Source: Thermoplasmata archaeon (GTDB taxonomy: Archaea; Thermoplasmatota; E2; DHVEG-1). From it: a stretch of DNA of 64,000 nucleotides. The notes under the pieces were generated by a model. The model did no database searches and had not been told where the DNA came from. It worked only from the letters and a program-made list of their open reading frames with translations. Positions within the stretch are counted from its first letter, which is position 1, and every line of letters starts with the position of its first letter. Positions 24,359-34,066 of the stretch are shown here, in pieces. Location: NCBI GenBank assembly GCA_020054475.1, contig JAHWGJ010000006.1:1-64000 (forward strand). Direction: 5' to 3'. Made by a program: the position numbers and the translations under genes.

Positions 24359-26617
24359 ATGGAGGGCGAAAATCAGTTAATAACCGAGCTTAAATCAAAA
24401 ATAAAAGAATTGAAACAAAGGAATAATAATTTGGAATCGTCAATACTAAATAATAATACTCTTATCGATAATTTACCAAGCCTGCTCATTTTGATTGATA
24501 CAGAAGGTAAAATATATGCCATTAACAAAACAATGGCAAAAAGTTTAAAAGGAGAAAAAGAAAATCTTATAGGTAAAAATATTTTAGAATATTTTCCCTC
24601 AGAAGTAGCCAAATATAGAACAAAAATGGCTAACAAAGTCATTAATTCTAAGAAACCGATTTTTTTTGAAGATAAGCGCGATGATAGGTGGTTTAAAACA
24701 AGCATTTTTCCAGTCTTTGACCCCAAAGGTAATGTAACCAAAATAACAAATATGGTAGAGGAAATTACCAAACAAAAAGAAAAATTAAATGAAAGTGAAG
24801 AAAAATTTCAGATGCTTTCAGACCAATCCTTAATGGGTTTAGGAATCATTCAAACGGGACAAATCAAATACGCAAATGATGCAATTATTCAGATAACAGG
24901 ATATTCAAAAGATGATATGTTTAAGGAGGGGGGCAAAATTTTAACAAAAATAATTCATCCTGAGTATTTATCATTTGCTCAGGAACAATTGCAGAAAAAA
25001 CTAGCTGGAGATAAAGATGCTATTGCCAGATATTCTTGTAAGATAATATCCAAAACTGGTGAGATAAAGTGGGTTGAAGTCTTTTCAAAAACAATACATT
25101 ATGAAGGGAAAAATGCAGATTTTATTACCTTTGTAGACATTACTGATACAAAAAAAGCAGAGGAAATTGTTAGGATAAATGAAGAAAAATGGCGGTCACT
25201 AGTAGAAAATGCACCTGACATAATAACCCATATTGATTCTAAAGGTATAGTCACATATGTTAACCATCTTCCAAAAGACAAAAAATTAAAAAATTTTAAC
25301 CCTATTGGAAAAAAATTTATTAATTTAATACCGAAAGAGCACCATACTCTGGTTGAAAACACATATAGGCGTGTTTTGAAAACTGGAAAATCAGAAAGCT
25401 TTGAAGTTCAGGGTTTAATTTCAGATAGATGGTTAAATACAAATGTTGGTGCAATATTTGATAATGGAACTCCAATTGGTTTAACAACAATCACCCGTGA
25501 TATTACTATTCAGAAAAATGCAGAGTTAAATATCCAAAGAGGAAAAAATCACTTACAAAATATTATTGACAGTACATCTGAGATCATATTTACAATAGGA
25601 AATGATAACAAGATAAAAACCTGGAATAAAACAGCAGAGCAAATAACAGGGTATAAAAAAAAGCATGTTGTTGGTAAATCTATTAAAAAAGTAGAATTAT
25701 TTGAATATCCAAGTGAAATTGAAGAACATATAACAGCTATTCAGAACGAAAAAACTACAATTCTTAATGAAATCTCAATAAATACAATATATGGAATAAC
25801 AAGAATATTTTCTGTATCACCCTCATATATAACTGACGAATCAAACAATATCATAGAAATTCTATTTGTCTGCAGGGATATTACTAAAGAAAAAGAAACA
25901 TTTGGTAAAATACAATCAGGTAATAGTTATCTCATCCTAGAATCGGATAATAACGCAGTAATTGAAATATTCAATTTCCTGCTCAAATCTAAAAAACTGG
26001 GGTTATATATAGGTAGAATACCAAACAAAGAACTACAAACTAGTTTCAAAAAGAACATTCCTTCGATCATAAAATTAACCGAGGAAAAAGATGATCAATA
26101 CCCAACTTCTAATAATATAGAAGAAGTATATAAAAAAATAAAGGATTTCATAAAAAATAAGAATAACACCGTGATAATAATTGACCGTATGGATTATCTT
26201 ATAACAAACTATTCATTTGAATCAGTAATGAAGACTCTTTATAAAATTAATGATCTGATACAAAAACAAGATTCTATATTATTACTACGTGTGAATCCTT
26301 CAATCATAAATCAAAGTCAAATAGCGATACTAAATGAGGATTTTAAAAAACTTCCATCACAAAAAATCTCAGACATCCAAATAAGTCAAGAACAATATGA
26401 GATACTAATCCACATTCAAAATGAAATCAATAATAATATTTTGGTAACATATGGAAATATTGGAAAAACATTTTCAATATCTAAAGTTACAGCTAAAAAA
26501 AGATTAGAATCATTAAAATATAGTGGATTGATTTATTCAAGAAAACAGGGAAAATCAAAAATACTTAATATTACTGAAAAAGGGAAAAATCTACTTAAAC
26601 ATAAAAAAATAATCTAA
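24359..26617 (+). CDS. Multi-PAS sensor with DUF835 and C-terminal helix-turn-helix
   Basis: The 752-residue soluble protein begins with a short coiled coil (residues 1-35), followed by four PAS domains (about 40-140, 150-265, 275-385, 395-515) with PAC-like ends (ITNMVEEITK, FVDITDTKKAEE, TTITRDITIQKNAE, VCRDITKEKE). Next is a DUF835 domain (about 520-680; LILESDN, TVIIIDRMDYLI) and a winged helix (about 685-745; KTFSISKVTAKKRLESL). It has no histidine kinase or membrane segment. PAS domains probably sense redox or small ligands and the HTH would act on DNA directly. DUF835 regulators are common in Thermoplasmatota and Thermococcales. It is the only gene inside the tRNA-bounded segment. Confidence 0.85.
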   Translation: MEGENQLITELKSKIKELKQRNNNLESSILNNNTLIDNLPSLLILIDTEGKIYAINKTMAKSLKGEKENLIGKNILEYFPSEVAKYRTKMANKVINSKKPIFFEDKRDDRWFKTSIFPVFDPKGNVTKITNMVEEITKQKEKLNESEEKFQMLSDQSLMGLGIIQTGQIKYANDAIIQITGYSKDDMFKEGGKILTKIIHPEYLSFAQEQLQKKLAGDKDAIARYSCKIISKTGEIKWVEVFSKTIHYEGKNADFITFVDITDTKKAEEIVRINEEKWRSLVENAPDIITHIDSKGIVTYVNHLPKDKKLKNFNPIGKKFINLIPKEHHTLVENTYRRVLKTGKSESFEVQGLISDRWLNTNVGAIFDNGTPIGLTTITRDITIQKNAELNIQRGKNHLQNIIDSTSEIIFTIGNDNKIKTWNKTAEQITGYKKKHVVGKSIKKVELFEYPSEIEEHITAIQNEKTTILNEISINTIYGITRIFSVSPSYITDESNNIIEILFVCRDITKEKETFGKIQSGNSYLILESDNNAVIEIFNFLLKSKKLGLYIGRIPNKELQTSFKKNIPSIIKLTEEKDDQYPTSNNIEEVYKKIKDFIKNKNNTVIIIDRMDYLITNYSFESVMKTLYKINDLIQKQDSILLLRVNPSIINQSQIAILNEDFKKLPSQKISDIQISQEQYEILIHIQNEINNNILVTYGNIGKTFSISKVTAKKRLESLKYSGLIYSRKQGKSKILNITEKGKNLLKHKKII

Positions 26618-26711
26618 TTATAATACTGTCTTTTCCTTTTTGTCTCTCAGGAGGCTTTAAAACAAAGTTTTTTGTTATGAATGATGAAAATTAAAAAACC
26701 TAAATTGAAAA

Positions 26712-26763
26712 TTTTGTTAAATCCCATATCTCAGCCTGTTCAACAGGTATAAATTTAACAAAA
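26712..26763. repeat. Stem-loop with internal palindrome near attR
   Basis: TTTTGTTAAAT (26712-26722) pairs with ATTTAACAAAA (26753-26763), enclosing the palindrome CCTGTT-C-AACAGG (26735-26747). It lies about 95 nt after the PAS regulator stop and 47 nt before the attR-like repeat. It could be a terminator, or a binding site of a recombinase. Confidence 0.4.
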
Positions 26764-26809
26764 AATTAAATTGTAATTTAAACTTTATTACCAGTAAATC
26801 CGTGTTAAT

Positions 26810-26824
26810 ATCTCCTCCCCTGCA
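26810..26824 (+). repeat. attR-like copy of tRNA-Leu 3' end
   Basis: Fifteen-base direct repeat, second copy, identical to 24011-24025; flanking bases differ on both sides. Confidence 0.6.
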
Positions 26825-26879
26825 CCTTTTAATGAAAGAACAATCCTATTTAATTTTTTAAAAAAAGCATATAAATTAT

Positions 26880-28658
26880 TTAATTAACAATTAGTTTTTC
26901 AACTATTTTATAGGCGTTTATTAAATGATTAAAACCAATTTCATATTCAGAATTATTAATATATTCCTCTGCAATATAGTATTCTTGCATTCCTTCTTCA
27001 CTGTATATCCCCAAAATATTTGCTAAGTCAAATCTTGATTCACAAACATTAAAAGCTATTTCAATTATATTATTGATAATCGAAATAGTATTATTTAATT
27101 CTAATAGATTTAAAACTGTATCTTTCATATTTTTTAATGAATTAGAATAATTCGAATCCCAATTTTTTTCAACTAAATTAATACACAATTCTTTTTCATT
27201 TTGATGAATTTGATTATCAAGCTGAAACCAGATTTTCTCAGTTAAATAAGCTTGTTTTTGAGCATTTATATCAAAAATCGTTAAAAAATTTGATAGTATT
27301 TCTTTTTCTTTAATTAGATTTATAGCAATGTTTTCAATAATTTCATTTTCATATAAAAAAACATTCTCAATTTTATTAAAACAATAAAGATTATTATAAC
27401 CATATATTTTGAAGAGATTCTGACAAAGTTGAGCAGCTTCACCATTTTCGAAAGGATCAAATATATCATTGTCACTAATATGAAAGGGTATAAAAATTGA
27501 AGAACATGCGAAGCTGGGGGAAAACCAACCCATACTAAGTAGCTCATAATTGTTATTTGGTATTTTATAAATTGCTACTGCCTCATTTTCGTAGTTTCCC
27601 TCACACATACCTCTTAAACCATCTAAATCCGTAGATTGAAGTCTTGACCAGTTAATCATATCTCTAACATTTATCTTTCCATATCTAGAGTTTATATTCT
27701 CTAGCATTTTATCTTCCCATGCTTTAAATTTGTTGGTTAATTCAACGGATACAGTATTATTATTGATATCGAGCACTTTTAAACTGAAATCTCCAACATT
27801 TTTTCTTTCACTCATATTTATTTCAATTTTTTCTCCAACATATAAAAAAGTCCAAAAATTTATTTTAAAAACCGGTATTTGTCTTGCTACGATTGAAGAT
27901 TCCTTAATATCTAAAATTTTTACGCCATATAAGGAATTTAATCGAATAATATCTCCAACTTTATAATTATCAGTTATGGTTAAGTTAAATGATTTTGAAA
28001 TAGGAAGTTTTTTTTGTATTTGTGACTCCCAAAGTTCCTTTGGATAATTGGACATTACTCCAACATCATTTTTTAACTCCTTGATTTTATAATTAAAAGC
28101 ATCAGCTTCAATTATATACCCCTTATCTGGTCCAAGAATGAATAGATTCTCAGATACTCCTGTAGCATGATACTTATTTATAACATCTTCAGTTAATAAT
28201 AAAACTGCTTCATCAATATTATCTGCTTTTTCACATGAGTATCTAATCCAATCAAAATCATCCCATGCATATCTACTTGGATTTATCCAATTTGAATTTG
28301 TATCCGCATCCCCAAAAGCCAATCCTTTATCAGTAAGCGTCATTCCAGCTTTTACAATGTTGGGGATAACATCGTCTTTTGAGGCAACACCAATATATTT
28401 ATTCTCAACCTTAAAATAAATTTTTTCACCGGTCCAGGGATGATAAAATTCATATTGATAATTCTGAGGCACAATGTTCAAGACTTGAAGCCCCGGTCTA
28501 CTTGGATCCCTAACTTTTAAGAGTAGATTATAATCTCCGGATGTTGAATCACCACAGGCTATAATATCTTTACATCCTAAAACTGGAGTAGATATAAAAA
28601 TAGGTAAACAAAAAATTATAATTATTATTATTATAATATTTTTTCTACAAATTTTCAT
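26880..28658 (-). CDS. Exported Ntn-hydrolase-like protein (C45/C69-type)
   Basis: The 592-residue protein has a signal peptide (MKICRKNIIIIIIIIFC...) ending PVLG, directly followed by CKDIIACGDSTSGDYNLLLK. Ntn-hydrolases of the acyltransferase/dipeptidase group use an N-terminal Cys in this kind of context, so signal cleavage would itself expose the nucleophile. The central region (WINPSRYAWDDFDWIRY; GYIIEADAFNYKI; GVMSNYP) supports the fold. A C-terminal helical part of about 150 residues is unusual. The Cys could instead be lipidated. The substrate is unknown, probably peptides or amides outside the cell. Confidence 0.7.
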   Translation of the reverse strand: MKICRKNIIIIIIIIFCLPIFISTPVLGCKDIIACGDSTSGDYNLLLKVRDPSRPGLQVLNIVPQNYQYEFYHPWTGEKIYFKVENKYIGVASKDDVIPNIVKAGMTLTDKGLAFGDADTNSNWINPSRYAWDDFDWIRYSCEKADNIDEAVLLLTEDVINKYHATGVSENLFILGPDKGYIIEADAFNYKIKELKNDVGVMSNYPKELWESQIQKKLPISKSFNLTITDNYKVGDIIRLNSLYGVKILDIKESSIVARQIPVFKINFWTFLYVGEKIEINMSERKNVGDFSLKVLDINNNTVSVELTNKFKAWEDKMLENINSRYGKINVRDMINWSRLQSTDLDGLRGMCEGNYENEAVAIYKIPNNNYELLSMGWFSPSFACSSIFIPFHISDNDIFDPFENGEAAQLCQNLFKIYGYNNLYCFNKIENVFLYENEIIENIAINLIKEKEILSNFLTIFDINAQKQAYLTEKIWFQLDNQIHQNEKELCINLVEKNWDSNYSNSLKNMKDTVLNLLELNNTISIINNIIEIAFNVCESRFDLANILGIYSEEGMQEYYIAEEYINNSEYEIGFNHLINAYKIVEKLIVN

Positions 28659-28772
28659 ATTAACTATTGTATACTCTTCAAAATATAAAAATATTATCTG
28701 GCAACATTAAAATTTATTAATTTAAGAATTTTTACAAAATATTAATGTAATTTAAATTATTAAAGGTTAATT

Positions 28773-29675
28773 GTGGAATACAAATTATTAATAATAAGAT
28801 ATGGTGAAATAGCACTAAAAGCTAAGTACACTAGAAAATATTTTGAAAATATATTAATAAAAAATATTAGAAAAAATTTAAATGAATCAAAAATAAAAAA
28901 TAATTTAACGAGAGAATGGGGGAGAATTTATCTAAATACTGATAATATTATTGATAGTATTAAAATATTGCAGAAAATTTTTGGAATAGTATCAATGAGT
29001 CCCTCAATACGAATCAAAACTGATGTTAGAATAATTTCAGACAAAGTTATAACGTTAACAAAAAATAAATTATCAAAAAATAATAGTTTTGCCTTGAGAG
29101 TAAAAAGGGTTGGTAAACATAATTTTACAAGTCAAGATATCGCAAGAAAAATTGGAAGCGAAATTGTATCAAAAACAAGATCTAATGTAAATTTGACTTC
29201 CCCAGATTATGAGATATTTATTGATATTAGAAATGAATATACTTATATTTTTTTGGAAAAAATCTTTGGAAGTGGTGGGATGCCTGTAGGCACGCAGGGA
29301 AATATTCTGGCAATTATTGATAAAAAAATATCAATATTAGCAGCATGGTTTTTGATAAGAAGAGGATGTAAACCAATTTTTTATCTAAAAAACACACTAC
29401 AACATAATAATTTAAGAACATTCATGAAAAAATGGTTTATTGATGATAAAATATATATAAAAAATAAAGAAAAGGACGAAAATTTTGAAATATTAGAAAT
29501 AATAAAAAAGGAAAAATGTCAAGCAATAATTACAGGTCATACAATAGGCAATGATTACAAAAATTTTAACGATCTAAGGGAAATAAAAAATAAGTATAAT
29601 TTGCCAGTTTTATGTCCTCTTATAATAATGGATGATGATATTATTGATGAAAAATTGATAGAAATTGGATTATGA
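28773..29675 (+). CDS. THUMP protein with degenerate ThiI PP-loop
   Basis: The 300-residue protein starts at GTG 28773 with the ThiI opening LLIIRYGEIALKAKYTRKYF, continues with the ferredoxin-like and THUMP domains (to about residue 165), then a PP-loop-type domain in which the expected SGGxDS is replaced by the stretch LAIIDKKISILAAWFL. It also lacks the CxxC pair. It likely still binds tRNA but cannot adenylate uridine. An intact PP-loop-only ThiI protein is encoded at 60248-60877, so the two may work together in 4-thiouridine synthesis. The stop overlaps the next start by ATGA. Confidence 0.85.
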   Translation: MEYKLLIIRYGEIALKAKYTRKYFENILIKNIRKNLNESKIKNNLTREWGRIYLNTDNIIDSIKILQKIFGIVSMSPSIRIKTDVRIISDKVITLTKNKLSKNNSFALRVKRVGKHNFTSQDIARKIGSEIVSKTRSNVNLTSPDYEIFIDIRNEYTYIFLEKIFGSGGMPVGTQGNILAIIDKKISILAAWFLIRRGCKPIFYLKNTLQHNNLRTFMKKWFIDDKIYIKNKEKDENFEILEIIKKEKCQAIITGHTIGNDYKNFNDLREIKNKYNLPVLCPLIIMDDDIIDEKLIEIGL

Positions 29676-30565
29676 ATATTGTTATATTTGGTTCAGGAGC
29701 AATAGGCTCATTATTCGGAGCTTTACTTTCAAATAATAATAATGTAGTACTATATGGTAGAAAATCTCATATTGATATTATAAACAAAGAAGGATTAGAA
29801 ATAAATGGGAAAACATTTTTTCATAAAAAAATACCTGCCTTTTGTAATATCAAAGAAATAAAAATGGATATAGATCTATTAATTTTATCTGTAAAATCAT
29901 ATGATACAGATATATCTTTAAACTTAATTAAAAATATCATTGATAGTGAAACTACTTTATTAACTATACAAAATGGTTTAGATAATATTGATAAAATAAG
30001 GAAAATATTTAATCATAAACAAATTTTGGGGGGAGTTACAACTCAAGGATCGATATTTGTTAAACCTGGTTTAATAAGTCATACGGGATTTGGTGAAACA
30101 ATTTTAGGTGAATTAGATGGCACAATTAGCGATAGGTTAAAAAAAATTGTTAAGATATTTAATAATTCGGGGATTATTACAAAATATTCAAATGATATTA
30201 ATAAAGAGATATGGATCAAAACCATTATTAATTCTAGTATAAATCCATTAACAACAATTTTTAAGTGTAAAAATGAATATCTATTAAAAAATCCAATTTT
30301 ATCAAATATTGTTAAATTAGTCTGTAATGAATCAGTAAGAATTGCAAATGCTGAAGGATTTGATTTTAATTATGATGATATTTTAAATAAAACAAAGAAA
30401 GTTATTAACTATACTTGTGATAATTATTCTTCAATGTTACAAAGCTATGAAAAATATAAAAAAACTGAAATAAAGTCTATTAATGGAAAATTAATTGAGA
30501 TTGGGAAAAAGCAAAATACTGATACAATTCTAAATGAATTATTAGTTTTATTAATCGAATCTTAA
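29672..30565 (+). CDS. panE: 2-dehydropantoate 2-reductase-like protein
   Basis: The 297-residue protein has the Rossmann glycine motif IVIFGSGAIGSLFGALLS, a substrate-binding C-terminal domain and the typical KTIINSSINPLTTIF and NGKLIEIGKK motifs of ketopantoate reductases. It would reduce 2-dehydropantoate to pantoate with NADPH for coenzyme A synthesis. It overlaps the upstream THUMP gene by four bases. Confidence 0.93.
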   Translation: MNIVIFGSGAIGSLFGALLSNNNNVVLYGRKSHIDIINKEGLEINGKTFFHKKIPAFCNIKEIKMDIDLLILSVKSYDTDISLNLIKNIIDSETTLLTIQNGLDNIDKIRKIFNHKQILGGVTTQGSIFVKPGLISHTGFGETILGELDGTISDRLKKIVKIFNNSGIITKYSNDINKEIWIKTIINSSINPLTTIFKCKNEYLLKNPILSNIVKLVCNESVRIANAEGFDFNYDDILNKTKKVINYTCDNYSSMLQSYEKYKKTEIKSINGKLIEIGKKQNTDTILNELLVLLIES

Positions 30566-30685
30566 ATCAACAATTTTGGGATTGGAAATTATAATAACAA
30601 TACTATATATAATAAATAATAAATTGACCGACATTTTTATATAAATAGTAAACTATATTAATTTATAAATTAAGGGAAATTTATT

Positions 30686-32320
30686 ATGAGACAATTAAAT
30701 AAAAATAATAAATTAATTGTTGGTTTGGCAGCAATTATCTTTTCAATAATTATTTTATTAGCTATTTATTATATATTTTTTAGCGAAACAGAAGAAGTTT
30801 TAGATGAACCTGAAATAATTGTTCAAACAGATGATAGAATTAGTCCAAATGAAAATCAGGCGTTAATCTTGGAAATATTACGTATTCGTAATAGAGATCT
30901 AATTGATATAATTATGAATTCTGGTAAAGGTTGGGAAAACAAACCGAATATGTATTTTATAACTGAAATGGATGAATTAGAATATATTAGTAAGAACGTC
31001 GGATCTGCTAGTAGGGGAATTACTGAAACTTTTATAAAAGAATGGGATTCAATTTTTAAAGAAAATAAAATTGTTAGAGATGCAGAAGAAGAACAAGAAA
31101 TTTCATATGTTACACTAAAAATTATGCAGAGAAAAAATTCAGGTTTATTTGGAAGACAAACTAATGATATTGAATTGGCTAATATTTATTTAATTTATGA
31201 TTATAAAACGGGAAGATGGAGTGGAGATGATTATTTCAATGATACAGATGGTTATGGTCATTATATTAACAATAAGGTTGAGGTGTGGTTCAATTTATAT
31301 CAAACAGATTTTGATCATGATGGCATCCCATATTGGACAGAAGTAAATATCTTGCACACTAACCCAGAAGTTGATGATACTCAAAATGATCCTGATGGAG
31401 ATGGTATACCTACAGATTGGGAATGGAAATGGGGATATGATCCTTTTGTTTATGATAATCATACTACTCTTGATCCAGATCAAGATGGCATAGAAAACAT
31501 TGAAGAATATTTTATGCAAAAATGGTTTTCAAATCCTTATTGTCAAGATATATATTTAGAAGTTGATGGTATGGACTCAGGGGGATTTTTAGATCCACCT
31601 CATATTCTTTATAAGGAATCTCAGCAAATAATCATCGAACGTTTTGCTGAACATGGTATTAATGTATATATTGATGATGGATGGCCAGAAGGTCCAGTAA
31701 ACAAAGGAGGGGAATTATTAACCCATTATGAAAGAATGTCCCAAGATTCTGGAATGATGTTACAATACTATAGAAATCATTTTGCTGATGAGAGAAAAGG
31801 AATTTTTAGATATGTAGTAATGTGTCATAGAGGAGGTTTTTGCCATCCTGCCACTTTTAATAACTATGATCAAATGGCAGTAGGAATAAGCAATCAACAA
31901 ATGATAACAGCCAAAGGAGCTTTTACACCTAGAACATATAGATTAATGGCTGCGGTATCAGTTATGCATGAGCTAGGACATTCACTAGGAATAGGGCCAT
32001 GGAATGTAGGTGGAAATGATAATTTTACTTTTGCTGAGGGAAGAGCAGCAAAACAAGAATTTCTTGATGAGTGGGGTAATTACAAAAGCGTAATGAACTA
32101 CTATTATATCTATGATAAGACCATTGTAGATTATTCAGATGGATCACATGGAACTGGTGATTTTAATGATTGGGAGTTTTTTGATTTAACTAATTTCCAA
32201 TATGAATCGAAAGTAGTTGAAGATCCTGGATTTGAATTACCAGGCGTTGAAGAGATTAGTTTTATGGAAACAGTTTACGAACATCTTCCATTATATACAG
32301 GTTTTAGACTAGGTTTATAA
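30686..32320 (+). CDS. Membrane-anchored metzincin-like metalloprotease with calcium-type repeats
   Basis: The 544-residue protein has one N-terminal membrane helix (residues 11-32), an extracellular domain, Asp-rich repeats (DFDHDGIPYWTE, DPDGDGIPTDWE, DPDQDGIENIEE at about 210-275) typical of thrombospondin type-3/dockerin-like calcium sites, and a protease domain with HELGHSLGIG near residue 430. A possible Met-turn SVMNYYY follows. The third His of HExxHxxGxxH is absent (Pro instead), so the third zinc ligand is unclear. It is likely an external peptidase supplying peptides. No partner gene is obvious. Confidence 0.8.
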   Translation: MRQLNKNNKLIVGLAAIIFSIIILLAIYYIFFSETEEVLDEPEIIVQTDDRISPNENQALILEILRIRNRDLIDIIMNSGKGWENKPNMYFITEMDELEYISKNVGSASRGITETFIKEWDSIFKENKIVRDAEEEQEISYVTLKIMQRKNSGLFGRQTNDIELANIYLIYDYKTGRWSGDDYFNDTDGYGHYINNKVEVWFNLYQTDFDHDGIPYWTEVNILHTNPEVDDTQNDPDGDGIPTDWEWKWGYDPFVYDNHTTLDPDQDGIENIEEYFMQKWFSNPYCQDIYLEVDGMDSGGFLDPPHILYKESQQIIIERFAEHGINVYIDDGWPEGPVNKGGELLTHYERMSQDSGMMLQYYRNHFADERKGIFRYVVMCHRGGFCHPATFNNYDQMAVGISNQQMITAKGAFTPRTYRLMAAVSVMHELGHSLGIGPWNVGGNDNFTFAEGRAAKQEFLDEWGNYKSVMNYYYIYDKTIVDYSDGSHGTGDFNDWEFFDLTNFQYESKVVEDPGFELPGVEEISFMETVYEHLPLYTGFRLGL

Positions 32321-32392
32321 TGATTTATCAAAAAATCTCATAAAAAAATACTTTAAACTTTTTCTATTAATAATGTATATCTTATAATTAAT

Positions 32393-33361
32393 ATGAAAAT
32401 ATTAATTACGAGAAAAATCCCTAAATCTGGAATAGAATTATTGCTAAAAAAAGGATATGAACTAGAAATAAACCAACAAGATCGGATTTTATCAAAGAAT
32501 GAAATAATAGATGGACTAAAGGAAAAGGATGGATTAATTTCACTATTAACAGACAACATAAATAAAGAAGTAATTAACTCAGAACCAAAGCTGAAGATGA
32601 TAGCTAATTATGCTGTAGGATATAATAATATTGATATTAATGCAGCTACCCAAAAAAAAATACCAGTTAGTAACACTCCAGATGTTTTAACAGATACTAC
32701 TGCAGAAATGGCATGGGCTTTACTATTCTCAGTTTCTCGCAGAATAGTAGAGGGAGATAATTTTACACGAAAAGGTAAATATAAAGGATGGGGCCCAATG
32801 TTAATGCTTGGACAAGATATCTCAAATAAAACCTTAGGAATCGTTGGTACGGGTAGAATCGGATCTGCTTTTGGATTAAAAAGCAAAGGATTCAAAATGA
32901 ATGTTTTATATTTTGATGAAAAAATAAATGAAACACTTGAAAAAGAATTAAATGCAAAAAAGGTAGAAAAATCTGAATTAATAAAACAATCAGATTTTAT
33001 TTCAATACATTTACCTTTAAATAAATCCACGTTTCATTTTATTGGAACTAATGAACTGAAAAATATGAAAAATAATGCAATATTAATAAATACATCAAGA
33101 GGGCCAATCATTGACGAAATTGCACTTACAAAAGCGTTAAAAGATAAATGGATTTTTGGAGCAGGATTGGATGTATATGAAAATGAACCTAATATCAATC
33201 CAAAATTATTAAATTTAAATAATGTAGTAATTCAACCGCATTCAGCATCTGCAACATTTCAAACACGATCAAATATGGCAATTATTGCTGCTAAAAACAT
33301 GATTGAGGGATTAACTGGTAAAATTCCAACTAATTGCGTTAATAAAAACATTTATAAATAA
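32393..33361 (+). CDS. D-2-hydroxyacid dehydrogenase (glyoxylate reductase type)
   Basis: The 322-residue protein has the NAD(P)-binding motif GIVGTGRIGSAFGLK, catalytic Arg in NTSRGPIIDE, Glu in ENEP and His in IQPHSASATFQTRSNMA, the last being characteristic of glyoxylate/hydroxypyruvate reductases. It probably reduces glyoxylate or a similar 2-oxoacid. It appears monocistronic, ahead of a convergent gene. Confidence 0.92.
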   Translation: MKILITRKIPKSGIELLLKKGYELEINQQDRILSKNEIIDGLKEKDGLISLLTDNINKEVINSEPKLKMIANYAVGYNNIDINAATQKKIPVSNTPDVLTDTTAEMAWALLFSVSRRIVEGDNFTRKGKYKGWGPMLMLGQDISNKTLGIVGTGRIGSAFGLKSKGFKMNVLYFDEKINETLEKELNAKKVEKSELIKQSDFISIHLPLNKSTFHFIGTNELKNMKNNAILINTSRGPIIDEIALTKALKDKWIFGAGLDVYENEPNINPKLLNLNNVVIQPHSASATFQTRSNMAIIAAKNMIEGLTGKIPTNCVNKNIYK

Positions 33362-33376
33362 ATAAATTTAAAAAAA

Positions 33377-34015
33377 TTATAGAGTGAAAGTCCATATTTC
33401 TGTTTCTTTAGGGATATCCGTTTTATCAAAATCGATTTCATTTCCAACTTTTAATATTTTATAAACTGATTTTTCTAGAAATGTATCTAGATTGTCAATT
33501 GGTAAAGATAAACCACCGATTTTATAATGCATAGGAATAATAATTGAAGGTTTAATTGATTTAATAATTTCCCATGCAATATCTGCATCAATAGTAAAAT
33601 TTCCACCAACAGGAACAAATAAAATATCAACACTACCAATTTTCTCAACAATACTTTCTTCTACCATATGTCCTAGATCGCCTAAATGGCAGAAAATAAT
33701 ATCATCAATTAAAAATTTGAAAATAATATTTTCGCCTCTAATATCCCCAGATTTTTCATCATGATATGTTTTTATACCTTTTATATCAACATTAAAAATT
33801 TTTCTCTTTCTTTCATCTTTTACTACTTTAGATCCAATTTTTTCAACAGATTTTACACTATTATGATCATAATGGTCATGAGATACTAAAATAATATCTC
33901 CCTCCACTGTAGGTGCAGGGATTCCTATCGATTTTCCATCATGAGGATCTGTAACTAAGGTTATATCATCTTTAATTTCAAAGCATGAATGACCATGCCA
34001 TCTTATTTGAAGCAA
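33377..34015 (-). CDS. UPF0173-type metallo-beta-lactamase-fold hydrolase
   Basis: The 212-residue protein opens with the stretch IRWHGHSCFEI and carries SHDHYDHNSV and PMHYKIGGL, the typical metal-binding signatures of the UPF0173 family. Members are metal-dependent hydrolases of poorly known substrate. It is convergent with the hydroxyacid dehydrogenase and follows endA on the same strand. Confidence 0.92.
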   Translation of the reverse strand: MLQIRWHGHSCFEIKDDITLVTDPHDGKSIGIPAPTVEGDIILVSHDHYDHNSVKSVEKIGSKVVKDERKRKIFNVDIKGIKTYHDEKSGDIRGENIIFKFLIDDIIFCHLGDLGHMVEESIVEKIGSVDILFVPVGGNFTIDADIAWEIIKSIKPSIIIPMHYKIGGLSLPIDNLDTFLEKSVYKILKVGNEIDFDKTDIPKETEIWTFTL

Positions 34016-34066
34016 TTTAACAATCTCCTGAAATCAAAAGAATATTAAACAATAATTATAAATAAA

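Larger units (their letters stand above)
24026..26824. mobile_element. Putative tRNA-Leu-integrated element (2.8 kb)
   Basis: The last 15 bases of the tRNA-Leu gene (24011-24025, ATCTCCTCCCCTGCA) are exactly repeated at 26810-26824, which is the signature of attL/attR around DNA integrated into a tRNA 3' end. The segment between holds a single gene for a PAS/DUF835 regulator, with non-coding stretches of about 330 and 190 bp. No integrase is present, so it would be a decayed or passenger element. The 9-mer TTCAACAGG also occurs near both ends (24036 and 26739). A simple partial tRNA duplication is the alternative. Confidence 0.5.
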
